The position numbers and the translations under genes were made by a program. 64,000 bases of DNA from Cryptomeria japonica (Eukaryota > Streptophyta > Pinopsida > Cupressales > Cupressaceae): positions 599,645,644 through 599,709,643 of the forward strand of contig NC_081415.1 in NCBI RefSeq assembly GCF_030272615.1, in the 5' to 3' direction. The notes under the pieces were generated by a model. It made no database searches. It saw only the letters and a program-made list of their open reading frames with translations, and was not told the origin of the DNA. This document shows positions 47,385-59,229 of this stretch, in pieces; the first letter of the stretch is position 1; every line of letters begins with the position of its first letter.

Positions 47385-47650
47385 CCTCAAATGACATTTT
47401 TGGTAGACTTCTCAACTCGGTTTTCATATTTTTCCGTACTTTAGCATTTTCAGTCTGCACTTTAGCATTTTTGGTATGTATTGTGACATTTTTGGTACAT
47501 TTGTTAGCATTTTCAGTCTATTTGACAGCGTTTATGGTTTGCAGAGCAGCATTTCTAGTCTGTAGAGCAGTGTTTCTGGTGTGCAAAGCAGCATTCTTGG
47601 CACATATGATGGCATTTTTGGTCAATTTGATGGCATTTTTAGTTTTTTAT
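47385..47650 (+). repeat. 21-bp tandem repeat, cluster 1 in leader of element T
   Basis: About 12 degenerate copies of a unit like AGCATTTTTGGTCTGTATTGC. The period is 21 bp. Confidence 0.8.
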
Positions 47651-48739
47651 TGATTTTGCAAATATTGTACCTCATTTTTGCTTCTGGACTGTCATTTTCC
47701 CGAACCTAATTTGCAGATTGTTGGTTTTGCAAGCACTTATTTCACTGTGAAAGACCGGAATCATAAACTATTTCATCATCAAAGAATACAATATAAACTA
47801 CTAACTTTGTTTGCAGTCGCAGGATTTTGCACTTATATTTGTTAAATTAGGCACATAGACTAATTACAATGGAAATGAACAAACATGTCTTATGTGTTTT
47901 GATGATAGGTGAGTATGCTCTCACCTTTCTTAGGTGATCAGAAAGCCAGACTCATCCTTTGCTTTCAATAGTGCATATCTTTAGCGAGCCTGCCCTCCCA
48001 AGAAGTAATAACTCTTAGCCATTAAGGTCAATGAGAGGGGAATGACCCAAGTGGGAACGGCTAACGTCAAGTACTCCAACCCACTATAAACTAAACATGA
48101 TTTGATGAAAATCAAGTCAATGATAGTGCTCGGGAATAGCTCTCCTCCATACCTTTGGGTATATCAAACCTTGGTTTTCAAGGCTGGGAGACCTCTTAAT
48201 TGAGTTTATACCCCGACGCGCTAAATGGATCCCTTACTAGTTCCAAGTAAATTAGAAGCTACCCAATTTACCTCTGAACATTATTAAATTCTTAGTGCAT
48301 GGAGGGGGAAGAATCTCTCTTTAAGATACTCAACATATGTCCCTCTTGAGCATATGTGTTAACTCCCCTTTTGAGACCTTATTGCTAGGCTCATTACGGG
48401 ACTCCACTAGCTCTTACAAAGGCAAAAACACGGGTGCCCTTTAGGGGGTGACAAGGTTGTGTGAGATGACAAGGTACCAAGTTGTGGGCTAAGAACTAAT
48501 AAAGAAGCCAATCTCCTTACGATAGACTGATTGGTGTGTTTTCAATTGTTCAAAACCTGTGAAAACTTGGGCTTTCTTTAAAGCTTCTTGAACATACACT
48601 TTATGTGTCCTTTGGGACAAAAATACAATCTTAATTCTGTGTTTGTAAGTCAAGTCAAGATCTCATCCATTGAAATACAACAAACGTTGAAAAATCAAAC
48701 TTCAAATGGTCAAATTCACAAGTTTCATAGCAGATTATC

Positions 48740-49165
48740 TCTTTCAGTCAAAACAGTCGCACCTACAGTCCAAACAGTCATATTCACTGTCCAAACCTTA
48801 GCTCTTTTGGTCCAAACATTAGCTTTATCAGTCCAAACAGTTGCATTCACGGTCCAAACATTAGCTCTTTTGGTCTAAACATCAGCACTATCAGTTCAAA
48901 TAGTCGCATCTACAGTTCAAACAGTCGCACCTATGGTCCAAACAATCGCATTTCTAGTCCAAGCGTCAGCTCTCTTGGTGTGAATGTCAAATTTCTCATA
49001 TTTCAACATTAAGCACATTAGAGTTTTTGGTCTAAACATTAGAGTTTATGGTCTAAACATTCGATTTTTTGGTCTAAACAACAGAGTTTCTGGTATAAAC
49101 AGCAGAGTTCCTGGTCTAAACAGTTGCTCTCTTGGTCTAAAGGTCAGCTCCCTTGGTCAAATCAA
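48740..49165 (+). repeat. 21-bp tandem repeat, cluster 2 in leader of element T
   Basis: Roughly 16-20 copies of units such as CAGTCCAAACAGTCGCA and TTTTTGGTCTAAACATTAGAG, interrupted near 48985. The core GGTC(T/C)AAACA is shared. Confidence 0.8.
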
Positions 49166-49359
49166 CAACTCATGTGAGTTGCATGTCAAATTGCTCATGT
49201 TGCAGCATCAGATCTCCTAGTTTGTACTTGCTAGGTCTACATATCCATTTTTTAGTCTGAAAATCACAAAGTTGGGTCAAAATTGAAATCTCCTAAGTTC
49301 AAACACTTGATTTGCTAAGTCTACACATCATTATTTGAACTTTAGAGTCACTGTATTGT

Positions 49360-49590
49360 AGAACAATGTTTTTGGTCTATCTGTCAGTGTTTCTGGTCTA
49401 TCTGTCAGCATTTATGGTGTACAGAACAACGTTTTTGGTCTATCTGGTAGCGTTTTTGGTCTATCTGTCACCATTCCTGGTCTGTTTCCCAATGTTTCAG
49501 GTCAGTTTAGCAGTGCTTCTGGTAAGTTTGTCAGTGTTTTTGGTCTGTATAGCAGAGTTCCTGGTCATTTTACCAGCGCTTCTAGTAAGC
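49360..49590 (+). repeat. 21-bp tandem repeat, cluster 3 in leader of element T
   Basis: About ten or eleven copies of TTTTTGGTCTATCTGTCAGTG-like units (21 bp), grading out near 49590. Confidence 0.85.
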
Positions 49591-50397
49591 TGCTTTAAAA
49601 TTAGAAAACAAAAACAACCCATTTCTCAAATAGTCAAACATAGAGAATAGGTCATCTTCTTGGGTCATTCAATCAAGTTATCTTCTATCAAAATAGATTC
49701 AAGAACAAGACACACAAAGGTATCAAGTATTTACCTCAAACAAGTTAAAGATCAAACACCTTAAAGTGCAACATCACATTCTCTTTGATAAACTGATCGT
49801 TCAAACATAGTTTCTCATCAGGATCTATCATCCTTTAATCACGAAACTACAACGCTTGATTAGAATAACCTCATTCTTTATCATAGGATATATCATTCCT
49901 ATTGAACTCGGTCATATCAAAAATCACAAAATTTGCACTCCAAAATTAAGATTGAAAAACTTGCAAACAAACAAATACTTGAAAAGATCATTTTGTGTCT
50001 ATCCATCTACAACTTTCATCTCAATAATTGATCACTTATTGCAACACATTAAACAAGATTCAAACCTTGAAAAACATTCAAAACACGTATATGCCCGTTC
50101 TAACCAGGGCCTAGAGACGAAATATTGCAGAAACAGAAATAGAAATGTTTGAAATAACTGAAGACTATAGAAACATGGAACATGAAGATGAAATACAAGT
50201 TGAAGAGGAAATAACAGAACATGTCAGACACATCAAAAAAGATCCTCAATTTGATAAATTTAGGCAGAAAATATTGGAGGGAGAAAAGAAAAATATTTCC
50301 TAATGTTAGAAAAATCCGGTGCTAAACTCCCCCAAGATTTTGATATGAACAAATTGACACAAAAGAGAAATGACCCCCCCCCTTAATAACGAACAAT

Positions 50398-51690
50398 ATG
50401 AGGATATTTTTGTTCTCAAACTCAATGACACATCAATTACTAGTAACACTAGAAACAATGAGGAAACTTACATTCCCACAAGATCAAGTAGAAATTCTAA
50501 ATAACGCTCAATCCAATGAGGATACAAGAAGGAGTAGAGATGATACAAGAAGAGATCAAGATCCTCCTAGAATGCAAAATCAGGGTTATGCGAGAACAAA
50601 TCATGTGGATAATCCTATCACAACTCTCGCACAACAAATACAAACACTGCAAACACAAATTCAAGATATGCAAAGAGGAAATGTTAGAAGATACTCACTT
50701 CAAGAAATATGTCCTTATCCATTCGACAAAAACCTAAACATGAGACCATTTCCTATAGGTTTTGAAACTCCTAGATACGAAAAATATGATGGAAGTACTG
50801 ACCCCCAAGATCATATACGAGAATTTTGCACAATAAGTATGGAGTTTGCACATGAGGATACCTACTTGATGAGATTATTTCCAAAAAGCTTAAATGGACT
50901 AGCTATGGAATGATTCTCCAAACTTACACCTGGAATCAGCTCATTCTCAGAATTGGTGGATAAGTTTTTTTCATATTACTCTTACAACATCCAACATGAA
51001 GTAACAATGTTAGACCTATGTAATGCCAAACAAAAGAGTGGAGAGCCTTTCATGACATTTTTACAACGATGGAGATAGTTAGTTTCACGGTATCCTCGTA
51101 CAGTGCCAGAATATGAAAAAATGGACATATTCATAGACAACTTAAATGATCAAATGAGTTATTGCTTAAAAATGAAAGAAAATCAAAGTTTTGCAAAAAT
51201 GATTGATAATGGAATTAGAATGGAGGAAGCCATGATAAGGAAAGGTGAGTTGAAAATATTCAAAGGAGTTCACCCTCCTAACAACAACAATCACAATGAT
51301 AAACCAAAGTTTTGGAATAGAAATCGTAATATAGTCAATGACGGGATAGTGGATAACAACAATGTGAAACCAAAACAACTGGTTTTTAATTTATCCACCC
51401 ACTCAGTAGCAGCTCAACAAAACAACAATCACCAAAAAAAAAACTATCAAAAATTTCTTTTGAAGACAATTTACAAACATTGGTGAACCCCTTGGGTCCA
51501 CTTTAAAAACACTTATCGCAAACAAATTGATTACTTTACCAGAAGAAAGAAACTTTGAACCCAAGGTAAAACCTTCTTGGTGGAATGACAACCATTATTG
51601 TGATTTCCATCGAAACAAAGGACACCAAACAGATGATTGTCAATGATTAAAACATGTCATCCAAGATTTGATTGATAATGGAATAATAAC
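50398..51690 (+). pseudogene. Gag of element T
   Basis: The nucleocapsid precursor of the retrotransposon. After a basic, Asp/Arg-rich part and a coiled-coil stretch (TLAQQIQTLQTQIQDMQ), the gag domain runs from about 50740 to 51250: EKYDGSTDPQDHIREF, SLNGLAME, a stop, then FSKLTPGISSFSELVDKFF and GEPFMTFLQRW. A CxxH...H...C knuckle (YCDFHRNKGHQTDDC) lies near 51590-51645, after a frame change around the A10 run at 51436-51445. Stops near 50911 (TGA) and 51077 (TAG) break the frame. It leads directly into the protease. Confidence 0.85.
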
Positions 51691-51825
51691 AGTGGATGGA
51701 CATACAACAACGAATCTCACACATCTTTCAAAACTCCACTTCCTAATTATGAAAAGGGTGAATCATCAACATGGTAGAATGGTAAAGGTAAAGCAAAGGT
51801 AAACTATGCTCATACATATGACAAT

Positions 51826-52881
51826 GTGGTAAATGTGATCATGGTTAAAGAGCAACAACATCAAGAACCTGCTCATGTTATCACACGAAGCAAAGACAAA
51901 GTGGTTTTGTCGGGTCCTACAACAAACACCTCATCCACTACCAAACAATACAATCTAGTGGATCAATTACAGAAAACACCTGCACAAATATCCATCTTGG
52001 AACTTTTAAAGCTTTCACCTGCACACAAAGAGATTCTTGAACGAGCATTAGTAGATACCATAGTATCCAAAGATCTTGATATAGATCAATTCCAAACCAT
52101 GGTGGGACACCTCACAACTCCTCATTGCTTATCATTTACTGAAGAAGATGACATGTCCTTGCAACATCCCCACAACACTCCTTTGCATATTGAAGTCCCC
52201 ATTCACAAAACATGTGTTAAACATGTTCTAATAGACGGTGGAGCTGGCCAAAATATTTGTTCATTGAGTCTTGTTAGTGCTTTAGGATATTCAGAATATG
52301 CAGTTGATCCCTGCAAAAAGATCACCATAAAAGACTATGATGAAGAAGAACGTTCCTCCAAGGGAATTGTGATACTACCCATCAGAGTAGGACCTTTATA
52401 GAAAAACATAGCATGCCAAGTTCTAGACTTGGACTTATCATATAATTTACTCTTGGGAAGACCATAGATACATGACTTGCAAGTTGTCCCATCAACATAT
52501 CATCAGTGTGTCAAATTTCCCTACAATGGAAAAGAAATCACAATCTCTGTAGATTCAAATCCCTTTCAATACTATAGCAATCTAAAAATGGCTCAAGAAG
52601 TCATTGTTCCTCATAACAAGGAGGCATCATCTTTGAACACACAATCCAAAGAACAATCATTTTCCTCTATTTTGTCAAGTATGGAAAAACAAATGCAGCC
52701 CAGAGATCGAGGGAATGGAAAATACTCAATATCACAATTACCACTATCTCCTAAATCCTTTGGAAAACCATCAAACTCTAAACAACAACCAATTGTGAAA
52801 CATCTTCCAATATTTGATGGAGCATTAATTAGTGTTGGAACATTATCAGAGGAGACAGAAGACAAAGATGTGCTACAGTAG
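51826..52881 (+). pseudogene. Aspartic protease region of element T
   Basis: The retroviral-type protease that cleaves the polyprotein. The active-site region is HVLIDGGAGQNICSLSL, with the catalytic Asp at 52234. The motif is D-G-G rather than the usual D-S/T-G, a variant I recall in plant Tat-like elements. The second part YNLLLGRP and post-protease CVKFPYNGKEI follow, with a stop at about 52399 and another near 52466. A Ser/Gln-rich linker extends to 52881. It continues into the G-patch segment in the same frame. Confidence 0.8.
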
Positions 52882-52940
52882 CTATACAAAGATGAAGAAG
52901 TTCAACAAAAGGTCAAAAATGTCAGAATACCTATAGAAAA

Positions 52941-53075
52941 ATATGGAAAGGGATTCAACATTCTTCAAAAGATGGGATACACTGGAACAGGTCCTACAAG
53001 AAAAAGAAAAGAAGGTATCTCAGAACCTATCCAACCTCATACTCAGCAGGCTACAGACAAAGTAGGTTTAGGGTA
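52941..53075 (+). pseudogene. G-patch domain downstream of the protease in element T
   Basis: The translated segment reads YGKGFNILQKMGYTGTGP, then RKRKEGISEPIQP and VGLGYG. This is the G-patch pattern (hydrophobic LxxMGY, Gly repeats, then GI-x-EPI). G-patch motifs bind RNA or RNA helicases. One follows the protease in betaretroviruses, and such segments also occur in some plant Ty3/gypsy elements. The glycine spacing is slightly degenerate (GTGPT). It lies between protease and RT in the gag frame. Confidence 0.65.
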
Positions 53076-53315
53076 TGGACAAGTTACTCTACTAGAAGAC
53101 ACATTTTCTAACCAACAAAAAGAAGAATATGAAAACAGACAAGAACAACTTGCAATTGAAAGGGAAGAAGCATCTACTAAGCAACAAGCACAAACAAACA
53201 TGAAATGGAAAAAGAAACAATCCTCAAATCAACAAGAGAAACAAACAAATAATACCTCCCAAGAAGCATTAACTCTCAATGAAACAAGCATGAACCTAGT
53301 ACTAATCAAGGACAG

Positions 53316-54446
53316 ATGATAGTAAATCTGACAAAACTCAATCTTAGTCCAGAAGAAGTTGAATATGAAAGAAGGAAAGATATAGCAAGACAAACAGAAG
53401 AAACACATCAAAATCTATATGAACAAATTTGTAGATTGCAAGCTGCAAGTGAGATAGATTCTAACGAATGGGAATGGGATTCCTATCATTCTGAAGAATC
53501 AGTTGAAGAAAATTGCTTTAAAGAAGATGTAGAAGTCGATGTAGTTCACACGCATGCAAGGCAAACGTTAGGAACTAGTTCACTTGAATTAGAATCACAT
53601 TCGACTGACTTGGACTTAATTGAGGATGATCAAGAAATTCTTGGGTGAGGTCATTCTGATGAGGGTACCATTCTAGACATTGACATACATATCAAAAACT
53701 TTGATAACTCAATCATGACCCTAAATACTCTTGAAACATCTCAACCTGATGATCCCTTACCTCTAATTCACCCCGAACTTATTGAATGGGAAAATGAAGG
53801 ACACATTGTCATTTATAGCTTTCCGAATGACCATGCCATATCCGTATATCTTAATGCAATCGAACCCACAACAACTTCCACCTGGAATTTCAACAACGCA
53901 TCTTCTAGTCAAGTGGGTGCCAAATCTCCTAGTCGCAAAAGGGAAAATAAAGAAAAAAATATCAGGTCTAATGTTGAAAACCATTTCTTGGCAACATTAG
54001 ATCAGGAAAAAGTAAAAAGAAAGGACACATCTAACGGTGAAAACCTCCTCAAGGTGCCAGAAGATGGGAGATTTGATACTTTACCTAAGTACTATCAAGA
54101 AAGGTCATCAATTTTGATTGAACCAACAGAAGCGGTTAATATTGGGACAACAGAGAAACCAAAGATCCTACATCCAACAACCTCTCTATTAGAAGAAGAA
54201 AGGAAAGAATATATGGAATTCTTTAAACGACAACAAATTAATTTCGCCTGGTCATATGAAGACATGCCAAGATTGGATCCAGAGTTTATTATGCATCACT
54301 TAAATGTCAATCCAGGAGCCAAACCAGTCAAACAAAAATTAAGAAAGATGCATCCACATATCGCTCTCCTGGTCAAAGCAGAACTAAAAAAATTACTAGA
54401 TGTAGGGTTCATCAGACCCATAGCATATCCTCAATGGGTATCAAAC
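53316..54446 (+). pseudogene. Linker and N-terminal reverse transcriptase of element T
   Basis: After a frameshift near 53300 the polyprotein continues as an acidic linker (53316-53648, then 53715-54200). It then enters the reverse transcriptase: FAWSYEDMPRLDPEFIMHHL, AKPVKQKLRKMHP, and VKAELKKLLDVGFIRPIAYPQW. The sequence stops exactly at TSD CAAAC (54442-54446), where LTR E1 is inserted. Confidence 0.85.
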
Positions 54447-55908
54447 TGATAGTTCTGATACTTGATATAAGTACAGATCCAATAGCCAACAAGATGAGAG
54501 GGAGGGGGGGTGGATCATACAAACTTAATTATCCCTAAAAGCATTAGATTCAACCTCGGTAACATGTATATCAGTAATATAACCAAACCTATCAAACATG
54601 CAAACTCAAAGCATATGAACATCATAAACCTCATAACACCAGATTTAACGTGGAAACCCAAATAGGGAAAAACCACTGTGGGATTTCGGACCCACTAAGA
54701 AATATACTCTTCTAGAGTATGCTCAATTAAAAGCAAATCCTGTGAAAGATTACAAACACATTGCTAGATGTGACCTGGTTAAGGGATGTCCCTCAGATCT
54801 ATTAGGATCTTCACTTTGTTAGAAGTGACCTTGTTAAAGGATTTCAAACATTCAATCAGAATGTCACCTTGCTAGAGGGTTTTACAAATAAGACTGTTAA
54901 GTCCACTCGGTTAAGATATTTTCTATCACTTTCACAAAATAACAGTAATAAAATCTATTTGCAACTTCACATCTAAAATGCTAAAGAAAATTCCTATTTG
55001 TTCAATACAATCTAGACATAGAACTAATCTTGTCTATCTGTTGGGCTTCTATACTCTGTTATTCTAATAGGTCTTCAAGCTTCTGTGCTCGGTAATCACT
55101 ATGTAGCATCCATGTGCATACACTTGCCCGCATACATTGTTTATCAACAGTTTCATATTTATAAACAATTAGGTAACCACTTCATCTCCTTGATCACATT
55201 TCCCATGATCAATCATAGCCATCAGATCTTCAATCTTGTCTAGGTTCAATGCATCTTCTGATCTGAAAATGTTTTACCCCGCCTTGAAACTTATGCCAGG
55301 GTATTGCGGTTCAATCTGAGCTGTAGATCTTCATGCCGACTTTTCATTGCCTTAGATTAGTCAACAAACTTCATTCACGGCTCACCAATCATTGATCAGT
55401 TCCAGCTCATCAGCTTCCTTCATTAAATACCGCATGTAAACATTTAATGCATTCTGTTATAGCTCGGTTACAACTTGGTAACAACTCGGTGAATACTAAA
55501 CTTCACTCGGTAGAAATTTCATCTTCATTAACTGATAGCGATAACCTTAGGGTATACTGACTAGGTTCCTTAGGGTTTACCAACTGGGTTCTTTGCTTGA
55601 TAACATAGTATAGTATTAACCTTTAAATTTTACAACATATGTATGATGTTAAAACAATCTAAAACATCATGATCTCATCATTGTCTGACTCGGTACTAGT
55701 TGTCCATTGAATACCTTATTCTTCTCAAGATATGGCAACATCATATTGAATTAGAAAATCAATTTCTTGACATCAATGACAAAATAATCATATCAAGACA
55801 GTAAACATCTTTAATCAGTTATATCCATAATCATCAACAACCTTCTCAATATCCTTATTGAAATGCCAACAATCTTTCATTGTCTATTATAAAGCTATGT
55901 TGCCAACA
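54447..55908 (-). repeat. Solo LTR E1 nested in the RT of element T
   Basis: A 1462-bp insertion with TSD CAAAC (54442-54446 and 55909-55913). On the plus strand it runs from TGATAGTTCTGATAC to CCAACA. It has a G-run followed by TGGATCAT near the left end and a CCACTGTGGGATTTCGG core, related to the D LTRs. A TATA-like TTTATAAATA occurs on the minus strand near 55158. Insertion plus TSD is 1467 bp, a multiple of three. Removing it restores the RT reading frame. Confidence 0.92.
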
Positions 55909-55913
55909 CAAAC

Positions 55914-56507
55914 ATCGTTCATGTTTCAAAGCCAGACAAAAGTATCCGAATATACACAGACTTCAGAGATCTTAATAATGAATGTCCAAAGGATGACTTT
56001 CCTTTGCCTGACATTGACATCATTGTAGATTTAACAGCTGGACACTCCATGTTTTCTCTAATGGATGGTTTTTCCAGATACAATCAGATTAAAATAGCAC
56101 CTAAAGATCAAGAAAAGACAGCTTTCACATGTCCATGGGGTACTTTCTGCTAGAACATCATGTCTTTTGGACTAAAGAACGTAGGTGCCACATATCAAAG
56201 AGCTATGACAATGATATTCCATGACATGATGCATACACTAATGGAAGACTATGTGGATGACATATTGGCAAAATCATACAATAGAGAAGAACATATAGAG
56301 ATACTGGAAAAGATCTTTGATCGGTTAGAATAGTACAAGCTATGACTAAATCCTAAGAAATGTGCCTTTGGTGTTACTTCAGGCAAGCTATTGGGATATA
56401 TTGTTTCAACTAGAGGTATTGAAGTAGATCCACCTAAGGTCAAGGCAATCATGGAAATGACATCTCCCAAGAATAAAAGTCAACTCAGATCACTACAAGG
56501 AAGACTC
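55914..56507 (+). pseudogene. Reverse transcriptase core of element T
   Basis: Carries VSKPDKSIRIYTDFRDLN, DIIVDLTAGHSMFSLMDGFS, FGLKNVGATYQRAM and the catalytic YVDD at 56250-56261, then LNPKKCAFGVTSGKLLGYIVS. This polymerase copies element RNA to DNA. Stops occur near 56153, 56330 and 56345. It ends at TSD GACTC (56503-56507), where LTR E2 is inserted. Confidence 0.9.
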
Positions 56508-58034
56508 TGATAGTTCTGATACTAAATGTTTAGTACAAATGCCAAGCTAATAGGATGAGAGGGGGGGGGGGGTGAATCATACAAACTTAATCTTCCATAA
56601 AAATAATAGATTCAACCTCGGTAACATATACTTCAACAATATAACCAAAACTGCTAAACATGCAAACTCATAAGCATATAAACATCACAACACTCATAAC
56701 ACCAGATTTAACATGGAAACCCAAATAGGGAAAAACCACTGTGGGATTTCAGACCCACTAAGAAATATACTCTTGTAGAGTATGCTTGGTTAAAAGCAAA
56801 TCCTATTAAAGATTACAAACACATTGCTAGATGTGACCTGGTTAAGGGATTTCCCTTAGATCTGTTAGGATCTTCACCTTGTTAGAAGTGACCTTGTCAA
56901 AGGATTTCAAACACTCAATCAGAATGTCACCTTGCTAGAGGATTTACAAATAAGATTGTTAAGTCCACTCGGTTAAGAGATTTTCTGTCACTTTACAAAA
57001 TAACAGTAATAAAAATATATCTGCAACTTCACATCTAAAATGCTAATGCAGATTCTTATTTTCTCAATACAATCTAGTCATAGGACTTATCTTGTCCTTC
57101 TGCTGGGCTTTCTACTCTGTTATCAAAACAAGTCTTCAAGCTTCTGTGCTTGGTAATCACTATGTAGCATCCCTGTGCTTACACTTGCCTGCATACATTG
57201 TTTATCAACAGTTCCTTATTTATAAACAATTTGCTAACCGCTTAATCTCCTTGATCACATTTCCTATGATCAATAATAGCCTTCAGATCTTCAAACTTGA
57301 CTAGGTTCAATGTATTCTTCTATCTGAAAATGTTTTACCCCGCCTTGGAACTTACATACATTTCTTGGAACTTGTGCTAGGGTATTGCAGTTCAATCTGA
57401 GCTGTAGATCTTCCTGTCGATTTTCCTTTGCCATAGATTCTTTAACAACCTTTATATACGTTGTAACAATCATTTAATCATAACCAGCTCATCAGATTCC
57501 ATCATTAAATAATGCTTTTATTCATTCAATGCATTCTGTTATTACTTGGTTGCAACTCGATAAATACTAAACTTCACTCGGTAGACATTCTGCATTCATT
57601 AACCGATAGCGATAACCTTAGGGTTTGCCGACTAGGTTCCTTAGGGTTTACCAACTAGGTTCTTTTCTCGGTAACATAGTATAGTATTAACCTTACAATC
57701 AATAGCATATGTAGGATATCAAAACAATCTAAACATCATGATCTCATCATTGTCTAACTCGGTAATAGTTGCCCATTGAATAACTTATTCCTCCCCTTAT
57801 TCATCACATTCTTTCTGTGTCTTTTACCGACATTTTTATACTCACCAAATCATACTTCTTAAGATATGGCAACATCATACTAAATTAGAAAATCAATTTA
57901 TTGACATCAATGACAAAATAATAATATTAAGATAGTAAATATCCTTAATCAATTATATCCATAATCATCAACAACCTTCTCAATATCCTTATTGAAATGC
58001 CAACAATCTCCCTTTGTCTATTATAATGCCAACA
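56508..58034 (-). repeat. Solo LTR E2 nested in pol of element T
   Basis: A 1527-bp insertion with TSD GACTC (56503-56507 and 58035-58039), same family as E1 (TGATAGTTCTGATAC start, CCAACA end). It contains a G11-12 run before TGAATCAT and a TATA-like TTTATAAATA on the minus strand near 57224. Like E1, it carries a second CCAACA about 30-40 bp before its end, next to a polypurine-like tract. Confidence 0.93.
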
Positions 58035-58039
58035 GACTC

Positions 58040-58545
58040 TAGTCAATCAGAAGATTTGTTGCTCAACTAGCAAATAAATGTCAACCATTTACTCATCTAT
58101 TGCATAAAAATGTTCACTTCAAATGGGACCATCAATGTGAGGACGCATTCAACAAGATCAAAGCATATCTCATGCAACCACCCGTTCTAATGTCACCAAT
58201 TCTAGACAAGTCGTTATTGCTCCATGTATCGACCATTGAAGTATCATTAGGAGTTTTGATCGCACAACAAGATAATGAAGGAAGAGAGTGGGCCATCTAC
58301 TACATCAGTAGATCACTAGTGGGATACAAGCTCAACTATTCCCCAATAGAAAAAGCATACTTGGCAGTAATTTTTACTTCTCAAAAATTAAGACACTATC
58401 TATTATCTCACTCCATCAAGTTGATAGCTAAAATCGATCCATTGAAGTATTTACTCAACAAGGCAACATTGACAAGACGACTAGCGAAATGGATCATGAT
58501 CCTAAGTGAGTTTGATATTGAGTATGTAGATAGAAAAGATATCTA
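58040..58545 (+). pseudogene. RT connection and first RNase H of element T
   Basis: Continues pol after LTR E2: SIRRFVAQLANKCQPFTHLLHKN, then FKWDHQCEDAFNKIK, PVLMSPILDKSLLLHVS, then YYISRSL, NYSPIEKAYLAVIFTSQKLRHYL and LAKWIMILSEFDIEYV. This is the order of a Ty3/gypsy RNase H. The first codon after the insertion site is a stop (TAG), and another follows YVDRKDI near 58544. Confidence 0.88.
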
Positions 58546-58639
58546 GGGACAAGTCATTGCAGACCAACTAGCTGAGGCACCGCTTCAAAATGATCGTCCT
58601 TTTCAAATTGAATTTCCTGATGTTGATATTCTAATAGTC

Positions 58640-59050
58640 ACCACAATAACATGGAAATTATACTTTGATGGTTCATATACACAGCATGGATCAGGAGCAG
58701 GTATTCTATTCATCACACCACAAGGTCATACAATTCCGAAAGCATACAAATTAAGCTTCCCATGCACCAACAACACTGCAGAGTATGAAGCTTTGGTTAC
58801 AGGTATCAAAATGGATGTGGAATGGAACATTACACAACTTCAAGTCTTTGGAGACTCTCACCTCGTCATCAATCAAAACAATGATGACTTTCAAACAAAA
58901 GATGACAAACGTATGCCTTACAAAAAGATGGTGGATGACTTGAAGAAATATTTTGTTGATATCACTTTTGAACAAATTCCAAGAAATGATAACAAAGCAT
59001 CAGATGCCATGGCAACACTTGCTTCTCTATTACAAACACAAGAAAATCAA
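58640..59050 (+). pseudogene. Second (archaeal-type) RNase H of element T
   Basis: A second RNase H fold after the first: WKLYFDGSYTQHGSGAGI with Asp at 58667, LSFPCTNNTAEYEALVTGI with the Glu, VFGDSHLVINQ with the next Asp, and NDNKASDAMATLAS with the last Asp. Dual RNase H domains define the Tat lineage of plant Ty3/gypsy elements. All four acidic residues are present. Confidence 0.85.
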
Positions 59051-59229
59051 GAGCATTATGAATTATTGGTTGAAGAGTTGTTTTACCCTTCTCATAATTG
59101 TCCTGATTCCCAAACCATCTGTCAACTTATTGGACATGATTCCTCCCACTATGGCCAAACTTACACATACCTGAAAGATAACATCTCACTTCCTGACATA
59201 TCAAAAAATCAAAAGAGAAACTTTATTCG

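Larger units (their letters stand above)
47252..50397 (+). other. Untranslated leader of element T
   Basis: About 3.1 kb before gag. It holds three clusters of a 21-bp tandem repeat and, at 47.9-48.5 kb, a segment homologous to the leader of element A. The repeat frames that look like hydrophobic peptides are period artefacts. A C9 run lies at about 50373-50381. Confidence 0.65.

Noticed and set aside
47369-49650. Hydrophobic repeat proteins (FLVYLS-type) that look like membrane proteins
   Set aside because: They arise because the 21-bp DNA repeat is a multiple of three. The region is the untranslated leader of element T.
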